This document shows, piece by piece, positions 1-7,970 of a stretch of DNA of 64,000 nucleotides. The stretch's first letter is position 1; every line of letters begins with the position of its first letter. The position numbers were made by a program, and so were the translations under genes. The stretch spans positions 1 through 64,000 of the forward strand of contig CAZBRS010000006.1 of the NCBI GenBank assembly GCA_964494475.1. The letters run 5' to 3'. The notes under the pieces were generated by a model. It saw nothing but the letters and a program-made list of their open reading frames with translations, had not been told where the DNA came from and ran no database searches. This stretch comes from CAZBRS01 sp964494475 (GTDB taxonomy: Bacteria > Myxococcota_A > UBA9042 > CAZBRS01).

Positions 1-718
1 CCGCGGCGGCGGGGCCCGCGGGCGGCGCGACGGACGGCGGCGGCGCCGACGGCAGGGCCACGGGCGTCGGCGGTTCGGCCGCCGAGGGCGCCGCGTCGGC
101 GTCCTCGGTGGCCTCGTCGACCTCGGCCTCTTCGCGGGCCTCGGCCTCCTCCTCGAGGAACTCCTCGACGTCGAACTTGCGGGCCTCGGCGGCGAACACG
201 CGCCCCAGGTCGGTGAGCCCCCAGCGGATGCCCACCAGCTTGAGGCCCCCCGTGCCGACCGCCCACGAGATCCAGGCCTTGAAGTCGGGCAGGGTGAGCT
301 TGGACCCCGGGTAGACGAACGACTCGAGCATGCGGTGCAGCTCGTGGGTCGAGTGCAGGCGCCCATTCTGCTCGGGGTCGAGGGCGTCGAGCACGTACTT
401 GGCGAGCAGCGGGTTCTGGTCCCACAGGTAGCGGAAGCCGAGCTTGGACTGCTCGTCGTCGCCCTGGACGGCCAGGAAGTCGGCCACGAACTTCGGAGGC
501 GTCACGGGCGCCGTCTTCTCGGCGGCCAGGCCGAGCAGGTCGAGCACCACGGGCGCGTCGGTCTTGTTCCAGAGGCTCTGCTCCTTCAACCACCCGCGCA
601 GGTCGGCGCCGGTCGGGGCGGGACTGCGCGACACGTACGCGAACAGCCGCGTGAGCACGGACAGGTAGGTCTTGTCGTCGGAGTTCGGGATGGGGGCGAA
701 GGAGGTACGCTGGGTCAT
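1..718 (-). CDS. Hypothetical protein, C-terminus beyond the window
   Basis: I do not recognise this protein. The first 239 codons are in the window and the gene runs off its left edge. It begins MTQRTSFAPIPNSDDKTYLS; the first ~175 residues look globular with no motif I know. They are followed by a strongly acidic Glu-rich stretch (about residues 178-205) and an Ala/Pro-rich low-complexity linker. There is no signal peptide or membrane segment in the visible part. Its ATG overlaps the TGA of the upstream membrane-protein gene (ATGA, 715-718), so it is probably translated by coupling as the last visible gene of the recO-kinase run. The linker suggests another domain beyond the edge. Confidence 0.75.
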   Translation of the reverse strand, partial: MTQRTSFAPIPNSDDKTYLSVLTRLFAYVSRSPAPTGADLRGWLKEQSLWNKTDAPVVLDLLGLAAEKTAPVTPPKFVADFLAVQGDDEQSKLGFRYLWDQNPLLAKYVLDALDPEQNGRLHSTHELHRMLESFVYPGSKLTLPDFKAWISWAVGTGGLKLVGIRWGLTDLGRVFAAEARKFDVEEFLEEEAEAREEAEVDEATEDADAAPSAAEPPTPVALPSAPPPSVAPPAGPAAA

Positions 719-1563
719 GAAGAGCTCTCCGTCAGGTGCGCCAGTATAGCACGGAGGGAGTCCTCGTCGAACGGCATCGCGCGCGCGGACTGGACGCTGG
801 CGATGCGTGCGCCGTCCCGCCAGGCCGTCTGCCAGGGAGCCGGCGCCGGGCCGGCGGGGAGCGGGCCCCCGGCCCCCTGGACGCGCACCTCGACTCGGTA
901 GCGGAGCGGCCAGAGGCGTGGGCTGGAGTCGATACCCACGGTGAGGTCGCCGAGGTGCCCGTGCGCCGAGCCGAGCTCGAGGATGGTACGTGGCGGCCGC
1001 CACGTGAGCCCGAGGGACCGGGCCACCCCCTGCAGCGCGGCGTAGGCGCGCTCGCGGTGCAACAGCGTGACGCGCCCCCGCCAGGTGGTCGGCGGGGCCA
1101 CGTCCTGCACCAGGTCGCCGCTGAGCACGAAGAGCGAGATCGCGCTCGCCCCGAGCGCCAGCACCGTGCCGGTCGCGAGGAAGCTCACGGTGAGGCGCCG
1201 CTCGAGCAGCAAGAGCAGCGGCACGACGCTCGCGAACTGCAGCGCCGCGCCGATGGAGACCACGCCGTAGGCGCCGGGGAAGAGGTGACGCCAGGCGAGC
1301 AGCGCCAGCGCGAACAGACTGGGAACGAGCAGCAGGGGCTGGCCCAGCGACGCGAGCCCCAAGGGGGACAGCAGGTAGGGCCCGTACGCCCAGTCGAGGA
1401 ACGCGCTGCCGGCGACCGCTCCCTGGCAGAGCGCGAACAGGCGCGAGTTCCAGCGCCGCGTGGCGGCCCCGGGGTGGCGCACGTTCAACCACAGGTGCAG
1501 GCCGAAGAAGGCCAGGACGGCCAGCGACCCGAACGCCAGGCGGAAGAGAAAGCCCGTCGTCAT
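715..1563 (-). CDS. Polytopic membrane protein, unknown function
   Basis: This is a 282-residue protein starting MTTGFLFRLAFGSLAVLAFF. The N-terminal ~170 residues hold about five or six hydrophobic segments (first at residues 5-26, the last rich in Leu/Val/Ala near 150-170). The C-terminal ~110 residues are soluble with mixed charge. I see no transporter or enzyme motif. The start is placed at 1563 because it overlaps the stop of the PfkB kinase gene (1560-1563, ATGA); its own stop overlaps the next start in the same way. The three genes are probably one translationally coupled unit, but the kinase link does not define its function. Confidence 0.75.
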   Translation of the reverse strand: MTTGFLFRLAFGSLAVLAFFGLHLWLNVRHPGAATRRWNSRLFALCQGAVAGSAFLDWAYGPYLLSPLGLASLGQPLLLVPSLFALALLAWRHLFPGAYGVVSIGAALQFASVVPLLLLLERRLTVSFLATGTVLALGASAISLFVLSGDLVQDVAPPTTWRGRVTLLHRERAYAALQGVARSLGLTWRPPRTILELGSAHGHLGDLTVGIDSSPRLWPLRYRVEVRVQGAGGPLPAGPAPAPWQTAWRDGARIASVQSARAMPFDEDSLRAILAHLTESSS

Positions 1564-2501
1564 GGCAGCTCGGGCCAACCGGCGGTGGCGCCCACCAGCC
1601 CCACGCACGTGGCGCCGAAGCGGTTGGCGGCACGAACGGCCCCGGCCAACGCCTCGGAGTGGAGCGCGTGCAGGCCGCCGGCCGGCAACCCCACGCGGAG
1701 CAAGGCCGCCAGCAGCCCGGCCATGAAGGCGTCGCCCGCGCCCGTGGCGTCGACCACGTCGCGCGGGAAGCCGGGGTCGCGGCCCTGCCGACCGTCGCGG
1801 GTCCACCACGCGGCGCCCTGCCGGTCACGCGTCTCGACGACCAACTCGGCCCGCGCGGCGAACAGGCGCGCGAGCATGGCGTCGAGGTCACCGTACAGCG
1901 GGGCTGTCTCCTCGCGGCTGAGCTTCACGAGGTGGGCCCGATCGGCCAGCGCCCGCACCCGCTCGAGGACCTCCGGGCTCTTCAGGTGGAAGTGCGCCCG
2001 CAGGTTCGGATCGAAGGAGACGCGCGCGCCGTGCGCCTCGGCCAGATCGAGCACGCGCGCCGTGGCCGCGTCGGAGGCCGGCAGCGCCATGCAGTTGGCG
2101 CCCAGGTGCACCAGGCGCGCCCCCGCGAAGACCTCGGGCGCGAGGTCGTCGGGCGCCACCTCCTTGTCGGCCGCCAGGTGGCGATACGGGAAGAACTGGC
2201 GCTCGCCGTCGGCCTGCAGCACCACGAAGGTGACCCCCGTGGGCGTGCCCGTAGAGCGCACCACGTGGCCCACGTCGACGCCGCGCTCGGCCATGCGCGC
2301 CAGCAGGCCGTCGCCCAGGGGATCGGGGCCGACCTTGCCGAGGAAGGCCGTGCACAGGCCGGTCGAGGCCACGCCCTGCACGACGTTGGCGGGCGCGCCG
2401 CCCGGCCACACGGCGAACGAACGGACCCCCGCGTACCCCCCCCGCACGTCGGGGAAGAGATCGAGCAACGCCTCGCCGAAGGCCACGAGATCGTACGTCA
2501 T
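1560..2501 (-). CDS. PfkB-family sugar kinase (fructokinase/ribokinase-like)
   Basis: A 313-residue ribokinase-fold kinase that would phosphorylate a sugar or nucleoside with ATP. It has the N-terminal sugar-binding signature WPGGAPANV (near residue 33) and the C-terminal PfkB signature DVVDATGAGDAFMAG, which contains the catalytic Asp and the GAGD anion hole. Length and layout match fructokinases and 2-keto-3-deoxygluconate kinases; the substrate cannot be told from sequence alone. It overlaps recO upstream (2498-2501, ATGA) and the membrane protein downstream. No sugar transporter or isomerase lies nearby, so a general fructokinase role is an inference. Confidence 0.88.
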   Translation of the reverse strand: MTYDLVAFGEALLDLFPDVRGGYAGVRSFAVWPGGAPANVVQGVASTGLCTAFLGKVGPDPLGDGLLARMAERGVDVGHVVRSTGTPTGVTFVVLQADGERQFFPYRHLAADKEVAPDDLAPEVFAGARLVHLGANCMALPASDAATARVLDLAEAHGARVSFDPNLRAHFHLKSPEVLERVRALADRAHLVKLSREETAPLYGDLDAMLARLFAARAELVVETRDRQGAAWWTRDGRQGRDPGFPRDVVDATGAGDAFMAGLLAALLRVGLPAGGLHALHSEALAGAVRAANRFGATCVGLVGATAGWPELP

Positions 2502-3226
2502 CGCAGCCACTCCCCCGCGTCGCGCCACGAGAGCAGCGAGCGCCCCAGGAAGCCCTCGGCCACCCGCACGAGCTCGGTCAACGCCTCGCGCGGTACGCCA
2601 CCCGGGCCGATCGCGGGCTCGCCGGCCAGCCGCGCCAGCACGGCCGCCGTCCAGGGGGCGGTGGCGTCGCGCGCGCACGATCGGCATCGGAAGGCCCCAT
2701 CGGCCGACAACTCCGAGGAGGCGCCGTCGGCCAGCAGGTGCGCCCCGCAGGCCGCGCACGCGTGGGATTCGCCCAGCACCCCCGCGGCCCGCAGCAGCCC
2801 CCCCAGGGCCTCGAGCAGGAAGTCGGCGGCGCCGAAGTCGGGGCTGGCGTGCAGCACGAGGTAGTCGCGCCACAGGTCGTCGAACGCCCCGGGGCCGTCG
2901 TGCAGCAGGGGCAGCGCCACCTCGGCCAGCACGTGCGCGCACCAGAAGCGCGCGGGCTGGCGAGCCAGCAGGCTGCTGCCCATGACGGGCAAGGGCTCGA
3001 GGCGGCGGAGGATGCGCCGGCCGTCGGCCTGCAGGCGGCCCAGGGCGAACGGCTGCAGCGCGCCGGAGTGACGGCGGCCCGGCTTCTGACCGCGGGGCAC
3101 GTAGAGCCCGACCACGCCGCTGCCGCGAACCAGCGCCCGAACGAACAGATCGTCTTCGCGATGGGGTTGCACGGCGAACAGGATGGCGTCGGCCTCGAGG
3201 GGAGCGCCGGCGGCGGTCGCTGTCAT
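2498..3226 (-). CDS. recO: DNA repair protein RecO
   Basis: A 242-residue RecO, the recombination mediator that with RecR loads RecA on SSB-coated single-stranded DNA. The N-terminal OB-fold is recognisable (EADAILFAVQPHREDDLFVR, about residues 11-30). The helical C-terminal half holds the Cys4 zinc site: a CAAC pair near residue 157 and a CRSC pair near residue 182. Family length is normal. It is the first gene of a coupled minus-strand run (recO-kinase-membrane protein-partial gene). The stop at 2498 overlaps the kinase ATG. The gene lies 10 bp after the RodZ-like gene, so all five genes may share the promoter upstream of that gene. Confidence 0.9.
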   Translation of the reverse strand: MTATAAGAPLEADAILFAVQPHREDDLFVRALVRGSGVVGLYVPRGQKPGRRHSGALQPFALGRLQADGRRILRRLEPLPVMGSSLLARQPARFWCAHVLAEVALPLLHDGPGAFDDLWRDYLVLHASPDFGAADFLLEALGGLLRAAGVLGESHACAACGAHLLADGASSELSADGAFRCRSCARDATAPWTAAVLARLAGEPAIGPGGVPREALTELVRVAEGFLGRSLLSWRDAGEWLR

Positions 3227-3236
3227 GGCGGGCCGA

Positions 3237-3740
3237 TCATGGCTGGGCGGTCTGCGACCAGGCGCTGGTGGTGGCGCCGCCAGCCGGCCAGGCCACGGTG
3301 GGCGTGCGATCGTCCTGCAGCGCGCCGCCGGAGATCTTCACGGCGAAGAACAGGATGACGAAGGCGATGAGCGCGGCCACGACGACCGCCGTGGGGCTGA
3401 AGCGCGACCCGCGACGGGCCAGCAGCCCCTTGGGGAAGGCCGACGCCCGCTCGGGCTCGGGAGCGGCGAACGGGGAGCGCGGCAGGCCGGGCGTGACCCC
3501 GCTCTGCGCGGCCTGGGCCTCGTCGTACAGCTCGAGGGCGCGGTCGGCCGAGACCATGAGGGCGCGGCAGACGTTGCGCAGGAAACCCCGCACGAACGTG
3601 GGATGTGGCAGGGGCGCGAAGTCGTCGTTCTCGAGGGCGTTCAGCAGGTAGGCCTGGATGCGCGTCTCGCGCGCGACGTCGTCGACGGTGCGGCCACGTT
3701 CTTCGCGCTTGTGACGCAGGTAGACGCCCAGGCTCTCCAT
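3237..3740 (-). CDS. RodZ-like helix-turn-helix membrane protein
   Basis: A 167-residue protein with an N-terminal HTH_25/Cro-type domain (MESLGVYLRHKREERGRTVD to about residue 75; the LPHPTFVRGFLRNVCR segment is characteristic). It continues with a charged linker and one transmembrane helix at about residues 113-134 (PTAVVVAALIAFVILFFAVK), ending in a short periplasmic tail. This is the architecture of RodZ, the MreB-binding cell-shape protein, but the periplasmic beta domain is missing. RodZ-like is therefore a fold assignment, and a membrane-tethered regulator is the alternative. The gene opens the recO run and has a good promoter in the divergent gap at 3765-3793. Confidence 0.75.
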   Translation of the reverse strand: MESLGVYLRHKREERGRTVDDVARETRIQAYLLNALENDDFAPLPHPTFVRGFLRNVCRALMVSADRALELYDEAQAAQSGVTPGLPRSPFAAPEPERASAFPKGLLARRGSRFSPTAVVVAALIAFVILFFAVKISGGALQDDRTPTVAWPAGGATTSAWSQTAQP

Positions 3741-3764
3741 CTTGCTCCCTTCCGAACGGACCCC

Positions 3765-3793
3765 TTCCTACCAAGTCCGACCCGCGATGTCAA
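3765..3793 (-). promoter_or_regulatory. Sigma70-type promoter for the rodZ-like/recO run
   Basis: Read on the minus strand, TTGACA (3788-3793) is followed after 17 nt by TAGGAA (3765-3770). It lies 25-53 bp upstream of the RodZ-like start and points away from the divergent DUF1573 gene. Confidence 0.65.
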
Positions 3794-3826
3794 CGGGGTG
3801 CCGCGCCTGCCTTGCGCAGGCTCGAA

Positions 3827-3855
3827 TTGACTTCCGCGGCGGCGCACGGACAATC
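3827..3855 (+). promoter_or_regulatory. Likely promoter of the DUF1573 selenoprotein gene
   Basis: TTGACT (3827-3832) is followed by GACAAT (3849-3854) after 16 nt. A strong ribosome-binding site, AGGAGGAA, precedes the ATG at 3883. The -10 is imperfect, so confidence is moderate. Confidence 0.5.
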
Positions 3856-3882
3856 GTGCGAACGTGCCCTCGAGGAGGAACC

Positions 3883-5064
3883 ATGCGCGCTCGAACGAAA
3901 CTGCTGCTGGCCCTGACCGGGCTGGGGCTGGCCGGGATGCTGCTCGCCTCCTGCAAGACGCCAGCGCCCGTCCCCACGGCCGCCGCCGGTGCGGCCGTCC
4001 AGCCCGCGCCCGCCGGCACCGCGACCCAGCCGACGGCGCCCGGCGCCGCCAAGGGCGCGCCCAAGATCGAGGTCGCCGAGAAGACCGTCGACCTCGGCGA
4101 GATCCGCCAGGGCGAGAAGGCGACCCACACCTTCGTGTTGAAGAACGTGGGCACCGACGTGCTCCACATCCGCAAGGCCAAGGGGTCTTGAGGCTGTGCA
4201 GCGGCCGTCGTCTCGGCGGCCGACGTTCCCCCGGGCGGGGAAGGCAAGATCGAGGTCACCGTCAGCACCGTCGGGCGCAACGGCAAGCTCTCCAAATCCA
4301 TCGTGGTCGAGTCCGACGACGCCGTCACCCCCAACCTCTCGCTGACCGTCAGCATGAACATCCTGGTCGAGCTCGGCTTCGAGACGCCGTCGCTGCGCTT
4401 CGCCGACGCGAGCGTGGGCACCGAAGCCCGCCAGTCGATCAAGCTCGTGGGCACGGCCCTCGCCGAGGCCAAGCTGGGCGCGGTCTCGTCCGATGTCGAC
4501 GGCCTGACGGCGCGCGTGGTCGAGTCGAAGGAGGCCAGCGGCACGAGCACGACCCTCGAGGTCGTGTTGAAGGCCCAGAAGGCCGGTAACCTGCGCGGCA
4601 CCGTGCGGATCGCCACGAGCGTCCCGACCCTGCCGAGCCTCACGCTGCCGGTCTTCGCCCAAGTGAAGGGCGACGTCACGGTCACGCCGGGATTCGTGGC
4701 GATCGAGGCCAACGCCCCCGACAAGGTGTACACGGTCACCGTGACATCACGACGCCCCGGGCTCAAGATCACCGCGGTCGCCGACGCCAGCGGCTTCCTC
4801 GCGGGCAAGGCCGTGGCCGACAAGGACGGAGCGTGGCGTGTCGACCTGTCGCTGACGCCCAAGGCGCGGACGACCCCCGACGTGTTCACGACCACCGTGC
4901 GCCTCTCCACCAACCATCCCGACGAGCCCCTCGTCGAGGTCTCGGCCTCGCGGGGCGGCGCCGGCCCACGTCAGCTCTCGCGCGAGCCCGGCCGACGCCC
5001 GCTGCCGCCGATGGCGAAGCCGCACCCGGCCGCCGCGGCAGCACCGGCCGCGACCCCTCCCTGA
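3883..5064 (+). CDS. DUF1573 lipoprotein with in-frame UGA: candidate selenoprotein
   Basis: The frame runs 394 codons from a well-spaced ATG, broken only by TGA at codon 103 (4189-4191). The N-terminus is a lipoprotein signal (LLASC, Cys24), then an Ala/Pro linker, then a DUF1573 domain (about residues 60-150). Its usual motif is S-C-G-C-T just before the PGGEGKIEV strand. Here the codons read Ser-UGA-Gly-Cys, so UGA replaces the first conserved Cys, the classic signature of selenocysteine. The protein continues in the same frame with conserved DUF1573 features (PPGGEGKIEVTVSTVGRNGK) and further beta domains to a Pro/Ala tail. A SECIS-like hairpin follows the UGA. Known: DUF1573 proteins are exported Ig-like domains of unclear function. 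Inferred: Sec insertion. Alternatives are a nonsense mutation or a sequencing error. Read as ordinary stop, only 102 residues would be made. Confidence 0.75.
4192..4222 (+). promoter_or_regulatory. Candidate bacterial SECIS element
   Basis: Ten nt after the UGA a stem forms between 4202-4209 and 4215-4222 (CGGCCGTC with GGCGGCCG: eight pairs, one of them a U-G wobble), closing a GTCTC loop at 4210-4214. The loop begins with GU, 19-20 nt after the UGA. Bacterial SECIS elements such as that of E. coli fdhF lie within the coding sequence about 11 nt after the UGA and present a G (with U) in a small apical loop that SelB binds. Geometry and loop both fit. High GC makes chance hairpins common, so this alone is not proof. 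Confidence 0.6.
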
Positions 5065-5096
5065 TCCGGATTCTGGCAGAACGAACGGCCCCGCCC

Positions 5097-5663
5097 CTAC
5101 GCGCGCTCGGCGAACGACCCGTCCTTGGTCGAGACCCGGATGCGATCGCCGTCCTTGATGTACTGCGGCACCATGACGCGCATGCCGTTGGTGAGCGTGG
5201 CCGGCTTCAGCACGGTGCCCCGGGCCGTGTCGCCGCGCGTGACGGGCTCGACCGTGTCGACCTCCAGCTCGATCGTCATGGGCAGCTCGACGTCGAGCAG
5301 CTTGCCGTTGTAGAAGATCAGCTTCAACTCGAGGTTGTCGACCAGGTACTGCGCGGCGTCGCCCAGTTCATCGCGCGTGACGTACAGCTGGTCGTAGCTG
5401 GCCTGGTCCATGAACACGTACTGCTCGCCGTCTTCGTACAGGAACTGGAACGGCTTGCGCTCGAGGTCGGGCTCGTCGAAGCGCTCGTCGGTCTTGTACG
5501 ACTTGTCGAGCACCTGGTCGGTGCGCAGGTTGCGCACCTTGACCTTGACCAGGCTGGCGGCGCCGCGCGCCGAGGGGGTCTGCGTCTGGGCGACGAGCAC
5601 GACGTAGGGATCGCCGTCGACGACGAGGCGAGCTCCCTTCTTGAGGTCCGAGGCGAAGATCAT
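5097..5663 (-). CDS. efpL: Elongation factor P-like protein, EfpL (YeiP) type
   Basis: A 188-residue three-domain EF-P family protein that binds ribosomes stalled at polyproline-type motifs. The loop that reaches the peptidyl-transferase centre reads QTQTPSARGAASL (residues 26-38) with Arg33 at its tip. It is one residue longer than the PGKGQAF loop of canonical EF-P and closely matches the SPTARGAATL loop of E. coli YeiP/EfpL, so I assign it to the EfpL branch. The C-terminal signature (PATLTNGMRVMVPQYIKDGD) is intact. No modification enzyme (EpmA, EpmB, EarP) is nearby. It is convergent with the DUF1573 gene, 32 bp apart. A plain efp annotation is the alternative. Confidence 0.85.
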   Translation of the reverse strand: MIFASDLKKGARLVVDGDPYVVLVAQTQTPSARGAASLVKVKVRNLRTDQVLDKSYKTDERFDEPDLERKPFQFLYEDGEQYVFMDQASYDQLYVTRDELGDAAQYLVDNLELKLIFYNGKLLDVELPMTIELEVDTVEPVTRGDTARGTVLKPATLTNGMRVMVPQYIKDGDRIRVSTKDGSFAERA

Positions 5664-5741
5664 GCGACATCCCGTACATCCGGAGGATCCGCGGCGGAGA
5701 GTAGCAAGACCGCCGACGCCGCGTCAACCGCCTCGTTTTCC

Positions 5742-5771
5742 TTGACATGCCGCGAGTATTCCTCGTAGTGT
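5742..5771 (+). promoter_or_regulatory. Sigma70-type promoter for the 5800 gene
   Basis: TTGACA (5742-5747) and TAGTGT (5766-5771) are separated by 18 nt, about 30 bp upstream of the ATG. The same gap would also hold the upstream region of the divergent EfpL gene. Confidence 0.55.
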
Positions 5772-5799
5772 CCCGCGACTTCACGCGGGCCCCACCGGT

Positions 5800-6996
5800 A
5801 TGATCCACCTGACCGGTTATCTTCACCGCCACCAGTTCCAGGAGATCGTCGCGCGCTGGTTCATCAACGAACTGCGCGACTCCGACGCGCTCGACGTGAA
5901 GTACATCGTCAACTTCAACTCCATCCTCGTGCGGCGCTACCTGCGCGGGCTGGCCGGTCGCCTCTTCCGCGACGTCTACGGCGTCGAGCCGCTGTCCTTC
6001 CCTGCCCACAACAAGGGCGACCTGAAGGACTTCGTGGCCAAGCACCCCCTGGTCACCAACGCGCGCATCGAGCACATGATCGGCGCCTACCGCGAGCGGC
6101 CCGAAGACTTCTACAAGGAGACGCCCGTCGACGGCCGCGTCTTCTACACCGACGGCGAGCACCCGATGTTCCTGGGGTCCGCGCGGCTGAAGCGCCCGCG
6201 GCGCATCGCCGAGAAGGGCGCCCGGCGCATCTCCGACTTCGTCTACGGGCAGATCCGCGAAAACGCCGAGAAGCTGGCCCGCGAGCGCGCCCAACGACGC
6301 CAGGTCCCGCTCGATCGCCTGGTCTCGTCGCAAGAAGAGATGGTGCAGGAGTTCGCCGAGGCCGAGGAGACCATCCGCCAGACCATCAAGACGCACCGGC
6401 TGCCCATCCTCGACCAGCGCTTCGATCTCCACGACGTGGCGGGCCTGAAGCTGGTGTGCGAGCCCGATGTCCAGGAAGAGATCGTGCACTACCTCGAGTC
6501 GGCGCCCGACCTGAAGCTGCTCGAGCGCGAGGAGCACCGCGGCCAGTACAACGCCACCAACCTGACGGTCGAGCTGACGATCGACAAGAAGAAGCTGCTG
6601 GCCGAGCCCATCGACGAGAAGGACCTGGCGGTCCTGCAGCTCCGGGGCTTCGAGGCCCAGGCCATCACGCACGACCTGCGCGCGTTCGTCGAGAGCTCCG
6701 AAGACACCGTCATCGTCGAGATCATCCTGGCGAACTTCGAGGAGTTCCTCGAATCCGAGATCGGACGCTGCCAGCACGAAGTGCGCATCCGCGCCCAGCG
6801 GCAGAACGAGATCTACCGAGGCCCGCTGGCCAAGAACGCCCAGTACCTGCTGACGTACCTGTTCGCGTTCGCCGTGAGCCCGCAGACCAGCATCGACGAG
6901 CTGCCCATCAAGGTCTGGGGCAACTACGTACCCGACTACGTCGACATGATCATCCGGCAACTCTACAACGTGTACGAGTTCACGATCGCGTTTTGA
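5800..6996 (+). CDS. Unrecognised 398-residue protein
   Basis: I do not recognise this gene with confidence. It has no signal peptide or membrane segment. A basic patch (SARLKRPRRIAEKGARRI, about residues 127-144) and a Glu/Arg-rich, probably coiled-coil stretch (about 150-200) precede the C-terminal half. There FDLHDVAGLKLVCE, a later HRGQYNATNL and VIVEIILANF are spaced a little like the (D)IaGvRi, H/Y and vEiQ motifs of RelA/SpoT-type nucleotidyltransferases. The resemblance is weak and is my inference only. It has its own promoter, ends convergently with the Mrp gene (17-bp overlap), and may be a lineage-restricted family. Confidence 0.8.
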   Translation: MIHLTGYLHRHQFQEIVARWFINELRDSDALDVKYIVNFNSILVRRYLRGLAGRLFRDVYGVEPLSFPAHNKGDLKDFVAKHPLVTNARIEHMIGAYRERPEDFYKETPVDGRVFYTDGEHPMFLGSARLKRPRRIAEKGARRISDFVYGQIRENAEKLARERAQRRQVPLDRLVSSQEEMVQEFAEAEETIRQTIKTHRLPILDQRFDLHDVAGLKLVCEPDVQEEIVHYLESAPDLKLLEREEHRGQYNATNLTVELTIDKKKLLAEPIDEKDLAVLQLRGFEAQAITHDLRAFVESSEDTVIVEIILANFEEFLESEIGRCQHEVRIRAQRQNEIYRGPLAKNAQYLLTYLFAFAVSPQTSIDELPIKVWGNYVPDYVDMIIRQLYNVYEFTIAF

Positions 6997-7822
6997 GCAT
7001 CTCCCCGAGGGCCTTGGCCAGCTTGCGGTAGTACAGGCGGGCTCCGCCCGACACCTGGTCGTCGGCGAGGGGCGTGCCGGCGTCGGAGGCCGCGGCGATG
7101 CCGGGCACGATGGGGATCTGGCCGAGGTGCCTGAGGCCGTGCGTGGCGCAGTGCTCGGCGATGCGGCCCTTGCCGAAGGGCCAGTAGGTCGTGCCCGTGT
7201 CGTCGGCCGTGAAGAAGGCCATGTTCTCGACCAGGCCGAACACCGGCGTCTGCAGCTTCTCGAACATCTTGACCGCGCGCAGCACGTCGGCGAAGGCGAG
7301 CTCCTGGGGCGTGGTGACGACCACGGCGCCCGAGACCTTCACGAGCTGGCTGATCGACAACTGGATGTCACCGGTGCCGGGCGGGAGGTCGACCACGAGC
7401 ACGTCGAGGGGGCCCCACTCCACGTCGAGGAAGAACTGGCGCATGGTCTTGTGCAGCAGAGGCCCCCGCCAGACGATGGCGTCGGTGTCCTTCAGCAGCA
7501 GGCCGAGCGAGATCAGCTTCAGGCCGTGCTTCTCGACCGGCAGGATCTTGCCGGCCTCGTTCATGGCCAGCCGCTCGCCCTGGAGCCCGGCCAGGATGGG
7601 AACGCTCGGGCCGTAGAGATCGCCGTCGAGCAGGCCCACCTTCAGCCCGTCGGCGGCCAGCCCCAACGCCAGGTTGAAGGCCACGGTCGACTTTCCGACG
7701 CCCCCCTTGCCCGAGCCCACCAGCACCACGTGGCGAACGTCCTTGAGCTCGGCCGGAGGCGGCATCATGGGGCCGTGGGGGTGGGCGTGCCCGGTCGCGG
7801 GCGCGTGATCGTGATCGGACAT
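6980..7822 (-). CDS. Mrp/NBP35-family P-loop ATPase lacking CxxC
   Basis: A 280-residue MinD-like ATPase of the Mrp/ApbC/NBP35 iron-sulfur carrier family. The deviant Walker A motif GSGKGGVGKST (about residue 34), the DGDLYGPS switch and the DLPPGTGDIQL motif are intact. The family CxxC that bridges the [4Fe-4S] cluster between monomers should follow VENMAFF; here that place reads TADDTG, with no cysteine. The N-terminus is His-rich (MSDHDHAPATGHAHPHG), unlike the usual DUF59 domain. Iron-sulfur transfer in the normal way is therefore doubtful, and a metal-binding or regulatory ATPase is possible. The start at 7822 has GAGGA behind it. It is divergent from tRNA-His. Confidence 0.85.
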   Translation of the reverse strand: MSDHDHAPATGHAHPHGPMMPPPAELKDVRHVVLVGSGKGGVGKSTVAFNLALGLAADGLKVGLLDGDLYGPSVPILAGLQGERLAMNEAGKILPVEKHGLKLISLGLLLKDTDAIVWRGPLLHKTMRQFFLDVEWGPLDVLVVDLPPGTGDIQLSISQLVKVSGAVVVTTPQELAFADVLRAVKMFEKLQTPVFGLVENMAFFTADDTGTTYWPFGKGRIAEHCATHGLRHLGQIPIVPGIAAASDAGTPLADDQVSGGARLYYRKLAKALGEMLKTRS

Positions 7823-7901
7823 CGGGTCCTCGTCTCGAAGGTTCGACGGAGAAACGGTAGGCCGAGCCCGGACAGAGTCAAGGAGAGTCTCGCCTTTTCC
7901 C

Positions 7902-7930
7902 TTGCGCCTCCGGGGGGCCATTCCTATAAT
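7902..7930 (+). promoter_or_regulatory. Promoter of tRNA-His and hisS
   Basis: TTGCGC (7902-7907), 17 nt, TATAAT (7925-7930) is a near-consensus housekeeping promoter about 40 bp before the tRNA. It probably drives the tRNA and hisS together. Confidence 0.8.
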
Positions 7931-7970
7931 GCCGTTCACTTTCGCCGTGGTTGCCAGGGCGAAGGGCCGT

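Noticed and set aside
4189..4191. Frameshift as the cause of the DUF1573 interruption
   Set aside because: Frames before and after the TGA are the same, and the family motif is intact around it; only a one-codon event or recoding fits.
3768..4913. Long minus-strand frame opposite the DUF1573 gene
   Set aside because: It is a shadow caused by high GC at third positions; no family match, and it would run through both promoters of the divergent gap.
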